Below are positions 38,411 to 52,222 of a DNA stretch of 64,000 nucleotides, piece after piece. The stretch is from Archilochus colubris (Eukaryota > Chordata > Aves > Apodiformes > Trochilidae). Each line of letters begins with the position of its first letter. Position 1 is the first letter of the stretch. A program made the position numbers and the translations under genes. The notes under the pieces were generated by a model, which was given only the letters and a program-made list of their open reading frames with translations, made no database searches and was not told the origin of the DNA. The DNA lies in assembly GCA_023079485.1 (NCBI GenBank), contig CM041084.1, positions 98,684,467 to 98,748,466 on the forward strand. Reading direction: 5' to 3'.

Positions 38411-40523
38411 TTACACATACTGTCAGAAATAGCAAACTACACACCAACAGATCACCTCTTCTATATAAATGTTTTAACATGGGGCTTCTTATTTTAGATT
38501 TGTTTATTTCAGATTTACTTTATGTAAATTAACATTTATATCCATTAGTTAGGTTAATGTTTTGTGGTTCACTACTGAGCTCCACATTAGTAATTTTTGT
38601 TGCTTTTGCCACAATCAGTCCCTTGCTTAAGATCTTATTGTTACTTAAATTATACTTGAATTATCCTTTTAATATAATGCATATTGCTTCTAGTTCTTTG
38701 AGCCTTTCCAAGTTGTAGATAGCTTATTGAAAATCTGTACTGTCTGTTTAATAGCTCTTTTGGTGAATAACTTTAAAATTGTGCGTAAAAAACATTCATC
38801 TCTAGTTCTGACACATCTGATTTTAGTAGATGAGAGATGGATGCCATCTACCAAACACTATATATTTTTCTTTTTTATAATATCCTCCTCCAAAACCCCC
38901 CCCCATACACCTGATACTACAAATATCCATGCTGGCACAGGCAAATATGGAAACTGACACTTGTGAAAAGACCAAAACCTTATCAGAGGGGAGTTTGCTT
39001 TTTTGTGGGATGAGCTAATCATTTCCAGTCCAAAGAAACACATAGATGACTCTCAAAAGTGGTTTGTTAGTAACCTAGAGATTAGTAGCCTTAGAGACTT
39101 CTCATGAAGTTAACTTGGGGAGGTGACAAGAATGACAAAGAACAACAAACCCAAGAGAGGAGCAAGTGGAGTGTAGAAATGTGGCTTAGAAGATCATTAG
39201 ATGTGACTTATTTGACAAAATTAAACCCTATGGGGAGCTACATGCTCCCTCGGAGCAAACACCCTCTCTCAGAACTTGATTTTTTTGCAAGGGTGTACAG
39301 TGAATCTGTATTTTGTTTTTCAGAGCCCCTGGCAAACCTACTCCAGCTGAGCAGATATTTAGGAGACTGTGAGGATAAAACTGAAATATATTATGGTCAA
39401 GTGTACAGTAATGAATGACCATAAAAGCTACTGCAGCTAAATAGGAGGTGCTTTCTCATAGGCAAGGACCTTTCAGAAGGGACAAATATTGTTAAAAGCA
39501 AAACATGAAAGCCTAGAATCACGGACAGAGAAGAAGTAGGACGGAATGTGTTGATCAAACCAACTGTTTCTCCACAGTAAGCTTCTTTATACAATTAGAA
39601 TCTCTTGTTCTGCTTCCCAAATGAGAGAGCATTTCCTAATAGCATATTTTTATCCTGTATGAATATGTATAATTAAGTGTTTAAAACTGAAATTTGAGAA
39701 TATGTTACTCTCTTCTGTGATTTAGATTACACTACCATGGATTATTAGTGGCTTTGAAGTGTTATTTTCAGTTTGTGGTTTTTATGTTCTCTAAGATGGA
39801 ATCAACCCATTTGTTTGATTTAGTCTCATCAATTGTTTCTTTTTCTTTTTTTTTTTCTTTGCATAGACTTTTACCAGCTAATGATATTTGACTCTTTCAT
39901 ATAATTATGCTTGTAGAATACCTCTTTGATATAGTTTCCAGAGATTGTGTTATGTTTTAGTTCCCAGCATTTCAAAAAATTGGCAAGGTAACTAAGCTCA
40001 TTAAAGTCTATCCAGAGCCTTTCATCTAGGACCAGCTTGTTCTTGATTTGAAATTATGTGTCAAAGTTCTGCTCTTATTTATATTTATCCTACTTTGCTA
40101 AAGTTGATGTGGTTGTGTCAGAATAAGTAGGGAGAACATTTGCCCAAAGAACATCACTAAAACCAGATCAGTCATCTGACCTGTAAAAGCATTTTATTTG
40201 ACCTCATAATGAAAAAATTATTTGTGAAGGTAGCTTCTCTATGAAAATTGGCTGCAGATAAACTGATAATCCAGAACACTCCTGTACTGGTTGCCCAGTG
40301 TCTGTAGAGCTTAGTAGAATGGCAGCTTGCAGTCTTGCATATAAATGGATAAATCCAGGCTCCAAACACACTTGTTAACCTGCACTGGAATGCTGCAGAA
40401 GGCTCCAGTCTGGTGTGAAATCATGACCTTTCTGACTTGATCATGTATTATGGAAGTAAGGTTTGTCTAAAATTCACTATTATTCCCATTGCAGGGCTGG
40501 AATCTGTACATTGTGAACCAGGA
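38411..40523. other. non-coding stretch, no gene seen
   Basis: Unique AT-rich DNA between two CR1 copies. The 104-codon frame at 39104-39418 has no recognisable domain and no plausible splice or start context. A C9-type run lies near 38896. Confidence 0.5.
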
Positions 40524-40570
40524 AAATTCTATACCTCTTTATTATGAAATTCTATACCTTTTTATTTATG
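40524..40570. repeat. 23-bp tandem duplication abutting a CR1 5' end
   Basis: AAATTCTATACCTCTTTATT and AAATTCTATACCTTTTTATT lie 23-24 bases apart, and the second copy stops just where the CR1 sequence at 40571 begins. The unit shares AATTCTAT with the CR1 3' tail. It may have formed during or after the insertion. Confidence 0.8.
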
Positions 40571-40790
40571 AAGTTTAGGTTGGATATTAGAAAGAATTTC
40601 TTTACGGAGAGGGTGATCGGGCATTGGAATGGGCTGCCCAGGGAAGTAGTGGATTCTCCGTCCCTGCAGATATTTAAAAAGAGACTGGATGTGGCACTCA
40701 GTGCCATGGTCTGGTAACGCAACGGTGGTTCAAGGGCTGGACTTGATGATCTCTGAGGTCCCTTCCAACCCAGCCAATTCTATGATTCTG
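40571..40790 (+). mobile_element. CR1 LINE 3' fragment, ~220 bp, plus strand
   Basis: It starts AAGTTTAGGTTGGATATTAG (ORF2 FRLDIR codons), continues through CATTGGAATGGGCTGCCCAG (HWNGLP codons) and ends GGTCCCTTCCAACCCAGCC, AATTCTATGATTCTG. The ORF2 C-terminus and the short 3' UTR are recognisable. It is the same subfamily as the inverted copy at 55354; by eye there are about 17 differences over ~218 bases, about 92% identity. It is severely 5'-truncated. The target site contains AATTCTAT, the same sequence as its own tail. Confidence 0.93.
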
Positions 40791-43700
40791 GGGACCTAGC
40801 TCCCAGTTGCATCATGCTCTGGTTGGCAGACAGTTTTTTCACAAATTCTCTCTGTTTCTGTTATGTGATCCTAAAATTAGACATTTTCTGGAAGAAAGAA
40901 AAGGCTTTCTCACACTTCAAGGCAGATACTTGTGCCAATGAATGGCATTCACCTTGAATTGACAAGCATAAATCAAATTGCTTTATAATTTGGCTCTGAC
41001 TTCAACTTTTAGCAGCCAACAAAATCCCCTTTTACAGAAGCTGAGATTATCATCTTGCACTTGTCCCTGTCATACTGTAGAGTTGGAATAAGCAATCTTT
41101 CTGCTGTTCATGTGGATTTATAATGTTACATTCAGATCTACAACAGATAAAACTTTAATTGAATATACTATACGGTTAATAGATTTACTACTGCCTAGAG
41201 CAGATCTGAATTTGGCTTCTATGTAAGGAAGGACAGCCCAGGTTCCTTTATTGTGCTAGCAAGTGTCAATGACTTTTTTTTTTCCTGTTTCACTGCAAGA
41301 CCTGACACCAATGTTTAAATTGTTGAAGAGCAGTCTTGTAGTTGCTACTTCAGCTGACTATCTTTCCCCTGAATTAAGATCAGTATCAAATGAGGATTCG
41401 CTTTATACATATAGAGAATAATCAATCAACAGAATAATCTATTTATACAGATGAGTTGTTTCAAGGTACTTACCTTAGTAAGTACCAAATCTCTTATTGG
41501 AACTCAGTTCTTAATTTGCCAAGAAAAATCCCACAAGCACATTATAATCTTTCCAAAGATGATACTGAGTGCTGTTATTAGAAAAGATTTTAAATATTCT
41601 TGCAAAAGTTGCTTCTTAAAGATTTGTGCTCAGTAAATTTTATTTTATTGTAATTACTCCATCCTTTTCTAGAATCAATCTGGAATGCTAATATTTTGTT
41701 CCACAACCTCTGTAAAAGCAGCAAAAGAATTGAAATTTTTAAGGGAGAAGCTACACTTCTAATAAAATGTCATGAAGAAGGGGGATTAGGTGAGGAAAAG
41801 ATACTGAAAACTTTGGAAAGTGGATGTATTTATTGAGGGAAGCAAAGATAGAAGGAAAAATAATTGTTCACTGGGATAGCACATGATGGAAAAAAATATG
41901 GCATATATTGCTATCCCCCCTTAGCCCCTTACACATCTTAAAGGGGTTGTGAAGAAGGAGAAGTGCCTGGCAGTGCTATCAGTCAGCAATGCCTCTGGCA
42001 TCACCATGTAACTTCCTTTGGTCAGCTTCTGCTTGCTGATCAGAAGATGGGATTCTTTCCTCTTACACCTGTGCTCAGTCCTGCAAGTCCTTTATTCCTG
42101 TTAACTACAGAGGGAATTCTAGATGAAAGAACTTGCTAGACAAAGCCTAAAATCTTGCTAAAACCACGGTGGATCCATTTTTAAAAATGTTATGTAACAT
42201 TTTGTGTCCTCTGCTTGTTTTTTTATTAAGCTGAGAAAGTGAATGGATGTGTGGGATTACCCATGATCCTCTCAGCAATGTTTTTTTCTTTTTTAATTGA
42301 AAAACAGCAACAACAAACAACTCTGTGGTAGCCAAAGGATAGGTTTGGCTAGTTCATAAATTGCCTGAGCTATAGTCACTACAGCTGGGAGTTTTGCTTC
42401 TGTTCAACATCCCTATTGTTTGTGAGTCCAAAACCTAATGAATTAACTGTTTCTCAAAGCATCTCATGCTTCTACATGTTCTCTATTTTTTTTCATGACT
42501 TATTCCCTTCGAATTTAAACTGAAATGGGTCTGTTTATGAGCTGAGGGTAAGTTTTAAGGAAAGCCTAATGACAGCCCCAGGCATGTTAGCAGAGTGGGC
42601 ACTCCCTTCCTTCGCATAAATAGGAATAATTTTATAAATGGAAACCCTTTTGACTGCTGCTTGAACAGTGCCTTTGAAAGCATTTACTTCTAAGACATTT
42701 ATATGGACTTAGTGTTCTTGAAATCACTGAAAATTTATTCCTTTAAAGATTCTAATTTTTTTTCAAATGAAGTTTTCTCTTGTGCAGCTGGGAATAACGT
42801 GATATTTCAGCTCAAGAGAAAACCACAGATTTTTGTGTTGTGCCATTAACCCATTGTGAAAGAAAAATCAATAAATTCAGTTTCTGCTGTCAGGACTGTT
42901 GATGCATGAATTTCTAAGTAATTTGTGTTCTGAGTATATGAAAGGGAAAACAAAAACTCTGCTGTGGTGTGAGATGTCATCATATAATCTGTCCTAGTAT
43001 CATAGGACATGTCATTTGAGGAAAATGTATATACATAAAAATCTTTTATTTTGATATTAGTCTTTTGATATGAAGACTTCATAGTGAAGTGAATGGACTG
43101 TGGTTAAAATTTCTAGTTGATTTCAGAGTTCTTGGAGGCCTAAAAAGTGAACATGTGTTTTATGTTAAATATTTGCAGAAGTATGTGCACCAATAAAATG
43201 AAACTTTAATCCAGCTAGTGAAAAAATGAAAATCTGAATGAGGAAATTAGGAAAATAAGGTGAAAGAGTTTGGATGTGTGTAATCAACTACTTCAGCCAC
43301 AGGAATTTTAATCGCTGTAAAAATACAGTTTTTAGCTGAGAAACATGTAACAGAAGACTAACTTTGTTATGTTTACCTGAGGTAGTTCTGCATTTACAAC
43401 TGCCATGTGAAACAACAGGAACTAAGGTTTTTTTAACAGATGGGCTTTTTTCCCAGTGGCTGAATTCTTCTCCCCTTTAAAGTGACAGGAATTTTCCCAT
43501 TGGCTCAAAGCAGAAATAGGAGTTGATTTTTGGACTTCAGATGGGGTTTTTGCTGTTGAGGAATTGGTTTATGGTTTATTTAGGTTCTTGTATCTCAAAC
43601 ATTAAAATGCACTAATAACTGAATGTGAAAAAAAATCTGACATTTCACTGGTCTGATCCTAATTTTTCTGCTATTGACTGCCTCATGCACTGATGTTGGA

Positions 43701-44856
43701 AGGGTCATGAACTGTTATGCCTGTAAGAAAGAAGTGCTGATCAAACCATTTGTAACTTACATTGTGTTCTTAATCTTTAACAGGAACTTAATTCTAAAGA
43801 AGTATAACAACTGCCCTTTCTCTTTAAAAATATCACTTACTTTTCCTAATGATTACATTAATGAATAGAAATTAATAATACATGTTTAATGTTTAGTCTC
43901 ACCTTTAAATTTTATAGTGTGCATTTTTCTTGGGTTTTTTTCAATAGGGCCATTTTCTTTAGTTTATTCCCAGGAATGTCCTGCAAATCAAATGAGTTGT
44001 TCTAATGAGTATACACAAGTATCTGATATGTAACTTAGTGTCATCTATCAAGTAAGTTTTACTTGCTATGATTTAGGCTACTGATACATTGAAGAAATAA
44101 AAATTCAGCACTTTCCCACTCATGCACATATTGTCTGAAATTTTGATCTCTGTCTGCTATTCATGAACTGTGTCTGTTTGTCTTTACCATGAGCAACCAA
44201 ATTTAATGGTTCATGCCTTCAATAACTCAGATCATGCTTATTAATTGTATGTCTTTATTTCTTGGAAATTAAGGAAACTAAAGTAGAGTCCATTGTTTGC
44301 ACAATGTTGTATCTGTGTTTTACTGATATACATGGGAATTTAGATAGATGACAATTTAATCCTTCATAAGTAAAGCTAAGTTTAAGCAAGCAACTTCAAT
44401 GTGTTATTCAGCATGGAAATGCCAGCAACAGTTCTCATTTTTTCTATAGTTGTGTTTAGCTAAAGGTAACAAAAATTCTTATAGTTCAGTCCAAAATATT
44501 ATATAGAGTGTCTTCCTTTAGGCATGAAAGGGAACAAATTTAAATGCCAAGATTCTGGATTTCCATAGTAGTATGATTCATTGGGTTTTTTGGATCCACA
44601 AGGAGCTAAATTATTTGTGAAAGTCTCAGAACTTCATAGAATCCTGGCAGCATCTTTGGAGAATGAAAACACTCCTCACTTACTGGGCAAAAATATTCTT
44701 TTGCATGAATCTATAATAGATTTGATGCAGTAATGGAAATGCATAACCTCTTGTGAGATCTTGTTATGGAACAGAGGGATATAGTTTTAAAAATAAACTA
44801 CGTAATACCATTTGCCTAATTAAAACCTTATTCTTTTACTGAATTAGTTTTCTTCC

Positions 44857-44876
44857 TTTTTTTTTTTTTTTTTTTT
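44857..44876. repeat. T20 homopolymer
   Basis: Twenty uninterrupted T after TTCTTCC. As an A-run on the minus strand it has no polyadenylation hexamer at a suitable distance, so it is treated as simple sequence. Confidence 0.9.
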
Positions 44877-47175
44877 CAAGACATTTACTTGAAAATGAAT
44901 TCTACAGAAGATGGAAAACCAGTTTTTGTTTCTCATTGACCCTTTGTGTACTGTGATTTTTATGTTGTCACTGATGAGAGAAATTGTAACATAACTAGCA
45001 GTCTAAAATCTAAGCATTAATAATAAACCCTTATTTTATCGTGACAGTTCACATTTCCATGGTGATTTGAACTGAAATTCCATTCTTACATACTTCTGAA
45101 CATGGGCTTTTTTAGCTGTTTTAAAAAGTATGCATTTACTAAGCAATATCACATGAAATCTATGAGGTATTTTCAACATTTCCTATTCTTCTGCCACAAC
45201 CCTTTTTCAAGCTGAATTTTGTGCAGAGTGAACATAATGAGCAAAGGTTTCAGCCTATAAAAGATCCAGCAATAGGAAAAGTCCAGACTGTTGATATAAG
45301 AATAAGTTTTTATTTAACAAATAACTATCACTGATGAAACAGTGCTTGATGCATCTTACATATAGCTTGATAAACAGCCACTATCGCATTTGCTTCTATC
45401 TTAATCTGATTTATGCACAAAAATTTATAAGGTTGAAGATGACAGAATTTACTTTTTAAATATAATGTACAAAATCTGTTTTAAAAGCATGGTCAGAGTA
45501 GTCTTTTTCTAGTATTTTTTGAACAGGGATGAATTTTGGAAATATGACCATCTTAGACTTGTATCACAACTGTAGTTTTTCTTCTTTCTTTGTTATGCCA
45601 TCTGGTCCTTGTCTGACCTGTGGTGATACTGGTGATGTTTGGTTGGTAAATTGAAGGGCTGAGGCACTTTTATATAATTCTGTCCTCTTTTTGTCCTAGT
45701 TCTAACTTTGTTGTTTTATATTGTTAATGCTAGGCTGTTAACTTCAAGGTTCTTCAGACTTGGATACTCCTGTGTTTCGCAACCAACATTCACTCTTCCT
45801 CCAGAGCCTGGTTAGAACTGCAGTTGTTTTTAATTAGGAATTTTTGAACACTTGGATAAAAATGTCCCAAAGATGGTGCTACTTCTAAATCTCACCATGA
45901 GACAATAAGTAGTTGCTGGCTCTGACTCCAAGTTTTCACTCTAACCATATTCAGCATGAGGTAATGTTACCACTGACATAAGAGGTCCAATTGGTCCGAA
46001 CGTTGTTTGTTACTGCAGTACTTCTGAGCATTCACTAATGTCATAGTTCACAACTACACTTGCAGTTCCTTCTCTATTATTTTCATCAGGAGGGGAAATT
46101 CAAAAGAATTTCTTTATGAAAAGAAAAACAATCTCTCACTTAAACAGGGGATTTTCAAAATGGGAGCAACATCTTCCATAGAAAATGACCTTAAGACACC
46201 ACTCATGACAGTGGAGGCACTGGTTTGTATTAACTATTTTTGGTCTTTCTCTACTTGTTCTATCTTCTTTTTACATACTTGGGAGAAGAATACATGCAGA
46301 CCTGAATGCTGCTGATACACCCAAATCTGAAAGAGCAGCAGAATGTGAAGAACAGCACAAATGTAGAACATGCACAGGTCATTTCATTAAATTTGAAATG
46401 TCTCTTTAGCAAAAGTATCAAAAACTGTTATCCTAGAAAAATGAATACCAGAGTTCTTATTTTCACCAAAATGTTTGAAAGCATGAGGAATGGAAATGAA
46501 CCTTAAAAAATAGTAATTTTTTCATAGTCCCACTTTTAACCTTGTTTTTATTCTGAAAAGGTGCCCATCTATGCAAACATCTATTTCTAATATGCTTTTC
46601 ATTTGCTTGTGCAGGATACAGACCAAGAACTGGTCTATTTTACACTGTATGAGGCTGGTTGCCTGCACTGATTACAGGCTGTAGAAACAGCTTACAGTTC
46701 ATTTAGGAGTGTTCTGCCCAAACTCAAAGGTTGAGTATCTCCTGGGTACTAACAGTGCATGAAAATACTGTTTCACTCTTACTAATATAAGGACTGTGAG
46801 AGTGTGTGGTACTGTAATAGTTGTGGGCTGCACACGACTATTTGGATGTGCTGACATAAAGGGAAAAATAAATACTCCCTACATACACACTGCTCCTCTT
46901 CTGTGCTTGGCTCTGAACTCATCCCAGCTCACTGCAGTCTGTGACATTCAGCTCTTCTGTGTTTGCTGGAGGAAATTTAAGACACTTGGACACAAATCAC
47001 AAATGTCTGCTCCTCAGATGATGCCTCAAGACAAGTCTGCAAAACGAAAAACTCTGGCATAATAAATGGTATTTACTTGTTTATTTGTATCAGGAGTTGT
47101 GGTTTTTATTCTGAGATGAGATTTCAAAAGTTTTAACTAAAAGGGTGCTACAATATTTCTAACCTTGGCTCAGGT

Positions 47176-47328
47176 CTGTGTCAACTAATTCTATTTTGAA
47201 TGACTTCACATGAAATAATGTTGATCACTTAGGAAATAATGTTGATCACTTAGGAAAATGATCACTGTGTCAACTAATTCTATTTTGAATGACTTCACAT
47301 GAAATAATGTTGATCACTTAGGAAAATG
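47176..47328. repeat. nested tandem duplication, 89-bp period with inner 21-bp duplication
   Basis: CTGTGTCAACTAATTC begins at 47176 and again at 47265. About 65 bases of each unit then match. In the first unit only, GAAATAATGTTGATCACTTAG (47212-47232) is immediately repeated at 47233-47253. The second unit has it once. The near-perfect match of the copies indicates a recent event. Confidence 0.95.
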
Positions 47329-50300
47329 GTCAGTTGATGACAATGAAGACATTAAAGCATACAGACTTTCCCCATTTCATTTTTAATATGTTTTGGTTTT
47401 TTTAAGGAGTGTAATTTTGAAATGTTCCATAGAAAATGTCAATACTTAAGAAAAATCTCTTCCTCCAGAATTGTGAAAACACTGAGGCAGCAGTCTGTAC
47501 TACCTGAGGAAACCTAACAAAACCCAAGCTTTATTTGAGAAAAATTTCATATAAACATTCATTTTTTAGGTCTTTATTAAAAACAGACATATCAGAACTC
47601 TAGGACAGAACAATGCAGGCTTTAAAATATGTCACAATGCAGGGACTAAAGAGTAGATGATTACTTTTCTTTAACTAAATTTTGTTTAATTCCTACTATG
47701 ACTTAATTGTTTGGAGTACCAAAATGTGATTAATCTTGAAGTATATTGCTCAAAGCTTTATTAACTAGAAAAATGTTTATATTTTAAAAATATTCATATA
47801 AATATATTTAAACATAGTTTAAATATCATCAGAACACTATTTGAAGTTAGGAAATAAAATTTTTCTCAGCAACATTCAGAATGAATACTACATTCAGCTA
47901 AAATTGTATTATATTACAGAGTAGTATCCAGGATACTTGACCATACTTCAGTTTCTGTAACAATTAAATATTTAAAATTAATAATCTCTGAACTTCCCAA
48001 TGGATGCCACCTTTCTAGATTTGTTTGGTTTTATTTCAATCTTTTCAATATAAGGATAATATTTATTTTCATTTATTCTGAACTAACCAAGCACACTGTT
48101 GCCAATAAAAAAGAGATCTCCCCAGGTGAAAGATGGTACCTTTCCAAAGCATTCCACAGATACAAAGTGTATGCATCCAATTTCTCTGTCACAAAATGAA
48201 AACTGTTTCTTGAAAACTGCTGCTTTCATGGCAAATGCTGACTCAGAAGCTCTATATGAAAGTAAAATTTCCTTCTTATGGATTTAAATACATAATCTCA
48301 TTGGTATCAGTGGGCAGATGACCAACATGCATCTGACACTGCTGGTTGTACCAACCTGCACTATTCCCATTCCATAGTAATTGTGGGGATCAAAAGTGTC
48401 TATTTCTCTCTGTTGGAGCAACACGTGACATGGTAGCACCTTGACTGGTGTCTGAAGCAGAAGGGCAATCCTGTAAAGCAAATAAAGAAATAGGCTGGAG
48501 GTGTGAAGTGCACTAAGAGACTTTGCAAAAAGAAACAGTGAGTGCTGTGAATGCCATTTAAAATCTGACTCCTTCGGACCTGTTATGCTTAAACTTCCTA
48601 TGGCTGGTTTGGAATTTCTCGTTCTAAATATAGGCAATAACAAGAATACCTTGGTAATTGTAAATACACCTCTTCAGTAAAAGATCATTTTATGAGGATT
48701 TTCACATATGAGCTTTCCTCCAAATCTAGAAGAGTATCAGTATGTGCTGAGAGCCACACATACCTTAGTTATGAGAAGCATTTTTCTGTAGAATTCCAAT
48801 CAGATTGCTGAAAAATAGACAAAGTGCAAATAGACCTTTGTGCTTCTATCTGAACAGCTTTGGTGGAAGAGTAAGATGATATTCTAGAATATATAAAACA
48901 GGAAAAGGGATAAAAAAAGATATTTAATCAATTAAAGAATTAATAAAGTCTAATACAAGTAGCTGGGGCAGTACAAGATGATTAAGAAGCTTGTTACATG
49001 AATTACAAGAGTAACACCTATAGTGTTACTATATATAACTATATAACACCTATATATATTACTGACATAGAAATGCTGTTCCTAGTGCAAGCTAGTATTC
49101 CTTAGATCTCTTTTTTTCTGAGCATTTTTCTACCATGTAATCATAGTTAAATAAATTAAATTTTCCATTTTTTTACAGTTACTCTGATTTTCAGGTTAAA
49201 ATCACTATGGTAATTACCAGGTTAAAACTGACATGCTAATTCCAGGCCATTTTGGGTGGTTGGAGTGGGGATTATACTGTGTTGGTGAACTTTACTTACC
49301 ACATTACTCTATGTTTCCTTTTAAGCTTAAACGATTTACAGCAGTGCTTCCTCTTGAACCTGGACTTGATGCACTTTACAGAGTGTGATATCATTGCCTT
49401 CTCTTGTTACTTAGAGTTAAAACACAGGGAGGGGAAGGGCAAATAATTAACAGCACATTGAAACCGGATTCTTTGGAGGCATCAGGCTTGCCATGGGTGC
49501 TGTTCTTGGATACTTTCAACCTTTCGGCATCTGCAGAAATCCTATCTGCTGATGGAAAGTGAGGAACCTTGTCCCCATAAGCATGCACTTCAACACAACC
49601 CCATCTATTCTGTTTCCTTCAGTTTTGAGTAGATAATTCATGGTCTCTGGTTTTGACATATGTTCTCTAGGCTGTTAAATAGGTGGTCATTTACAGTGTG
49701 AAGCAAAGCCTGCTTTAGGCAGCTGAGCTAGTGCTCTTTTTACAAAGCAGCTTGTTACCTACTCTGTGCTAGCTGATGTTCTCTGCTGCACTTGTGTAAC
49801 TAACACAGAACAGGAGATCTGAAATTAAATGTTCAAATGCTGGAATTCCTTCAGATCTTTGTGTGCTTTCATGGTTGCTAGGACAGTTCTGAGCTAACAT
49901 CCGTATCAGTTGACAATGAATGGGTCAGCCAACTGTGAAACCTATAAAACTGGGTCAAGAATAGTTCTGTCCAGCCCAGCAAGAGTGAATCTTGAGCCAA
50001 AGGAAATAACCTTTTCCCTCGGCTATTCATTTTCTTATAAATGTAGAGCTTAATGTACCAGATTCATGAAAAGTAGAATCAAAGCAAGTATGAGCAAATA
50101 CAATGATTATTAAAACAGGAAAATGATATTGATGTTGGAACTGCCTTTGCTGCTTTTAGGGTAAGAGCTGAATTGATCTTGAAATTATCTGGCAGTGTGT
50201 GAAAGTCGATCCATTTATTTGTGCTCAAGGCCTAAGGTCAATCAAAAGAACATTTTTTGAAAAATACAATGGAAAATATTACAGCTATTTTGAAACTGCA

Positions 50301-51899
50301 TCAGCTCACATGTGTTCTCATATAGTAACCTGGCATGTTTCCTCCTGGTCACTTCATAAAATATGTCACTCTTCTTATGTTTGTCTCTATATTGGTGCCT
50401 AAGGGCATTTGTACTACTGACATGCATGGCTAATTTCTTATTTTGTATAAAAGCTCAGAAGAGCAGTCTTCTATGTTGGCCTATATCTGTGCAGTATGCA
50501 CCACAATGAATCCTTATTCTTGGTTTGTTCTCAGAGATACTGAAATAAAAATAACTAATAAAATTATGAGTGAAGGTGTAAACATGACTGTAACTGTATT
50601 CTTAGAGGAAGTTGGATTTTTTTTTTTTAACGGCCAGCAAGTGCAGATATGTGGTTTTTACCTTAGAAAGTGTATGTTATTACTGTTCATAAAGGAATGC
50701 TCTGGATTTTTGTAACATTAAAATACTTTACATCTTTTCAAAAAAGTTTATGTTTTTTTCCAGATGCTCCTTGAATCCTAACTAGGATTACTTTTGCTTT
50801 GTGTTCATATGCCTGGGGAGGACCTATCTTCAGTTTTACAAATTAAGGTACTTGGTTTTGTTATTCTTAAGTATCAAGATTCTCAAGTACTGTGTATGAA
50901 TACTTGTTTCTGGATGGCTGTATACAGTCCCATCTCATATTGCCACTGTAGCAGAAGTGCTTTTAATCTTGACCTTGAAAATTTCTGATTTTTACTTTGA
51001 AAACATTAAGAATATATAAATATATAACCTGTATGAATATTGCCACAAAAATATGTTTGACTACTGTAATGATTAAATGTTTACAGGACTAGAGTTTCTG
51101 AACTTCTTTCCAGTTTCAGTCATGCTAAAGGTACAAAGTCTAATACAACATTTTTGGAGGCTTTTGATTACTTATTGTGTGACTGAAAAATATTACTCTT
51201 TACCTCACTACTCTTCAGTAACTATTGTATTGGCATTGTGATGTCCTGACTGCCTCTACAAAAATGCCTTCATTTGTTGTAGTTAGTATTAGGTTGGTAT
51301 TTTGGTGCTTGGATTTGGCACTGATAAATTCACATGCTTTTAATATGTCTGGTACATTGGTGGTTAAATTCAGAAAGGATTTTTATAGCATGTCTGTTAC
51401 AGTTTACTGGCACTGCTGATCCTTTTGGCTGTTTCACTGTATAATAGTAACTGAATTTGCAAGCTGGAAGATTGTTTTACATCAGTGCACTCTTTTTGTA
51501 GATTGCCATGAACTTGTTGCTGATGGGTGGGTTTCCAATTACTTTATCTGTTTGAGAAAAGAAACAATATATGAAAATGAAACTGAGGGCACCAGTTGGA
51601 GATTTGCATCTGAGAATATTCTGCATTCCTTATCTTCTTCAAAATGTAAGAAAATAAATACCTACATCCAGTTTTAATCTAATTACCATGTTGTTAGAGG
51701 ATGCTCTACATTTTGGATGGCAAAAGGTGGCACTGAAAAAAGTCAGAAATTCTTTGGCATCACTGCTGCTTGTCACAGTTTAGTGCTGGGCTGGAAATAA
51801 ACCAATTGACAGATGCTCTGTATTAATCTCCCTTTCTGATAAGGAAAGGAGAGAAAATAAAGGAGAGGGAATTATGTATTGGAAACTAAACTACACAGT

Positions 51900-51905
51900 T
51901 TTAAT
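51900..51905 (-). promoter_or_regulatory. polyadenylation signal ATTAAA of LTR
   Basis: The minus strand reads ATTAAAACTGTGTAG, matching ATTAAAGCTGTGTAG in the other LTR copy. It lies ~130 bases before the LTR 3' end. Confidence 0.5.
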
Positions 51906-52212
51906 GAAACAGAAATGATAAAAAAAAAATAAAAAAATGCAAATTTACACAAAAATAATATCACATTCCTCCCCTTCCCCCCCCTCTCCCCCCCCGTAAT
52001 GCTCACATCACCACTGAGGCTGCAGGAAAGCCTTGGAAAAGTCCCAGGCTGGGCTGCTGGAGTCAGCAGCAGTTGGGATCTGGAGGCAGGAACACGCAGA
52101 TTCAGGAGGGCACAGACTGGGGCCACAGGCAGGCAAACAGACAGAATCCTCCCAGGATGCCTGCCATGGACAAAGGAGCAGAGAAGGGAGGAAGGGGATT
52201 GATCCTCATGTC

Positions 52213-52222
52213 AAATTTATAC
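52213..52222 (-). promoter_or_regulatory. TATA box in U3 of minus-strand LTR
   Basis: The minus strand reads GTATAAATTTG just downstream of GTGTCATACTTG, in the order expected for the U3 promoter of this LTR family. If active it would fire leftward, away from the MIR and CR1 copies. The homologous site is lost in the 11513 LTR. Confidence 0.45.

Larger units (their letters stand above)
40791..51770. other. 11-kb unique AT-rich stretch, no gene seen
   Basis: No CR1 or LTR was recognised. Frames reach 119 codons (48284-48643, minus) but show no domain. It contains a T20 run at 44857, a nested tandem duplication at 47176, very AT-rich patches (for example 47760-47830) and a small perfect hairpin at 49011. 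The low repeat load fits either a constrained regulatory desert or simply few insertions. Confidence 0.5.
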
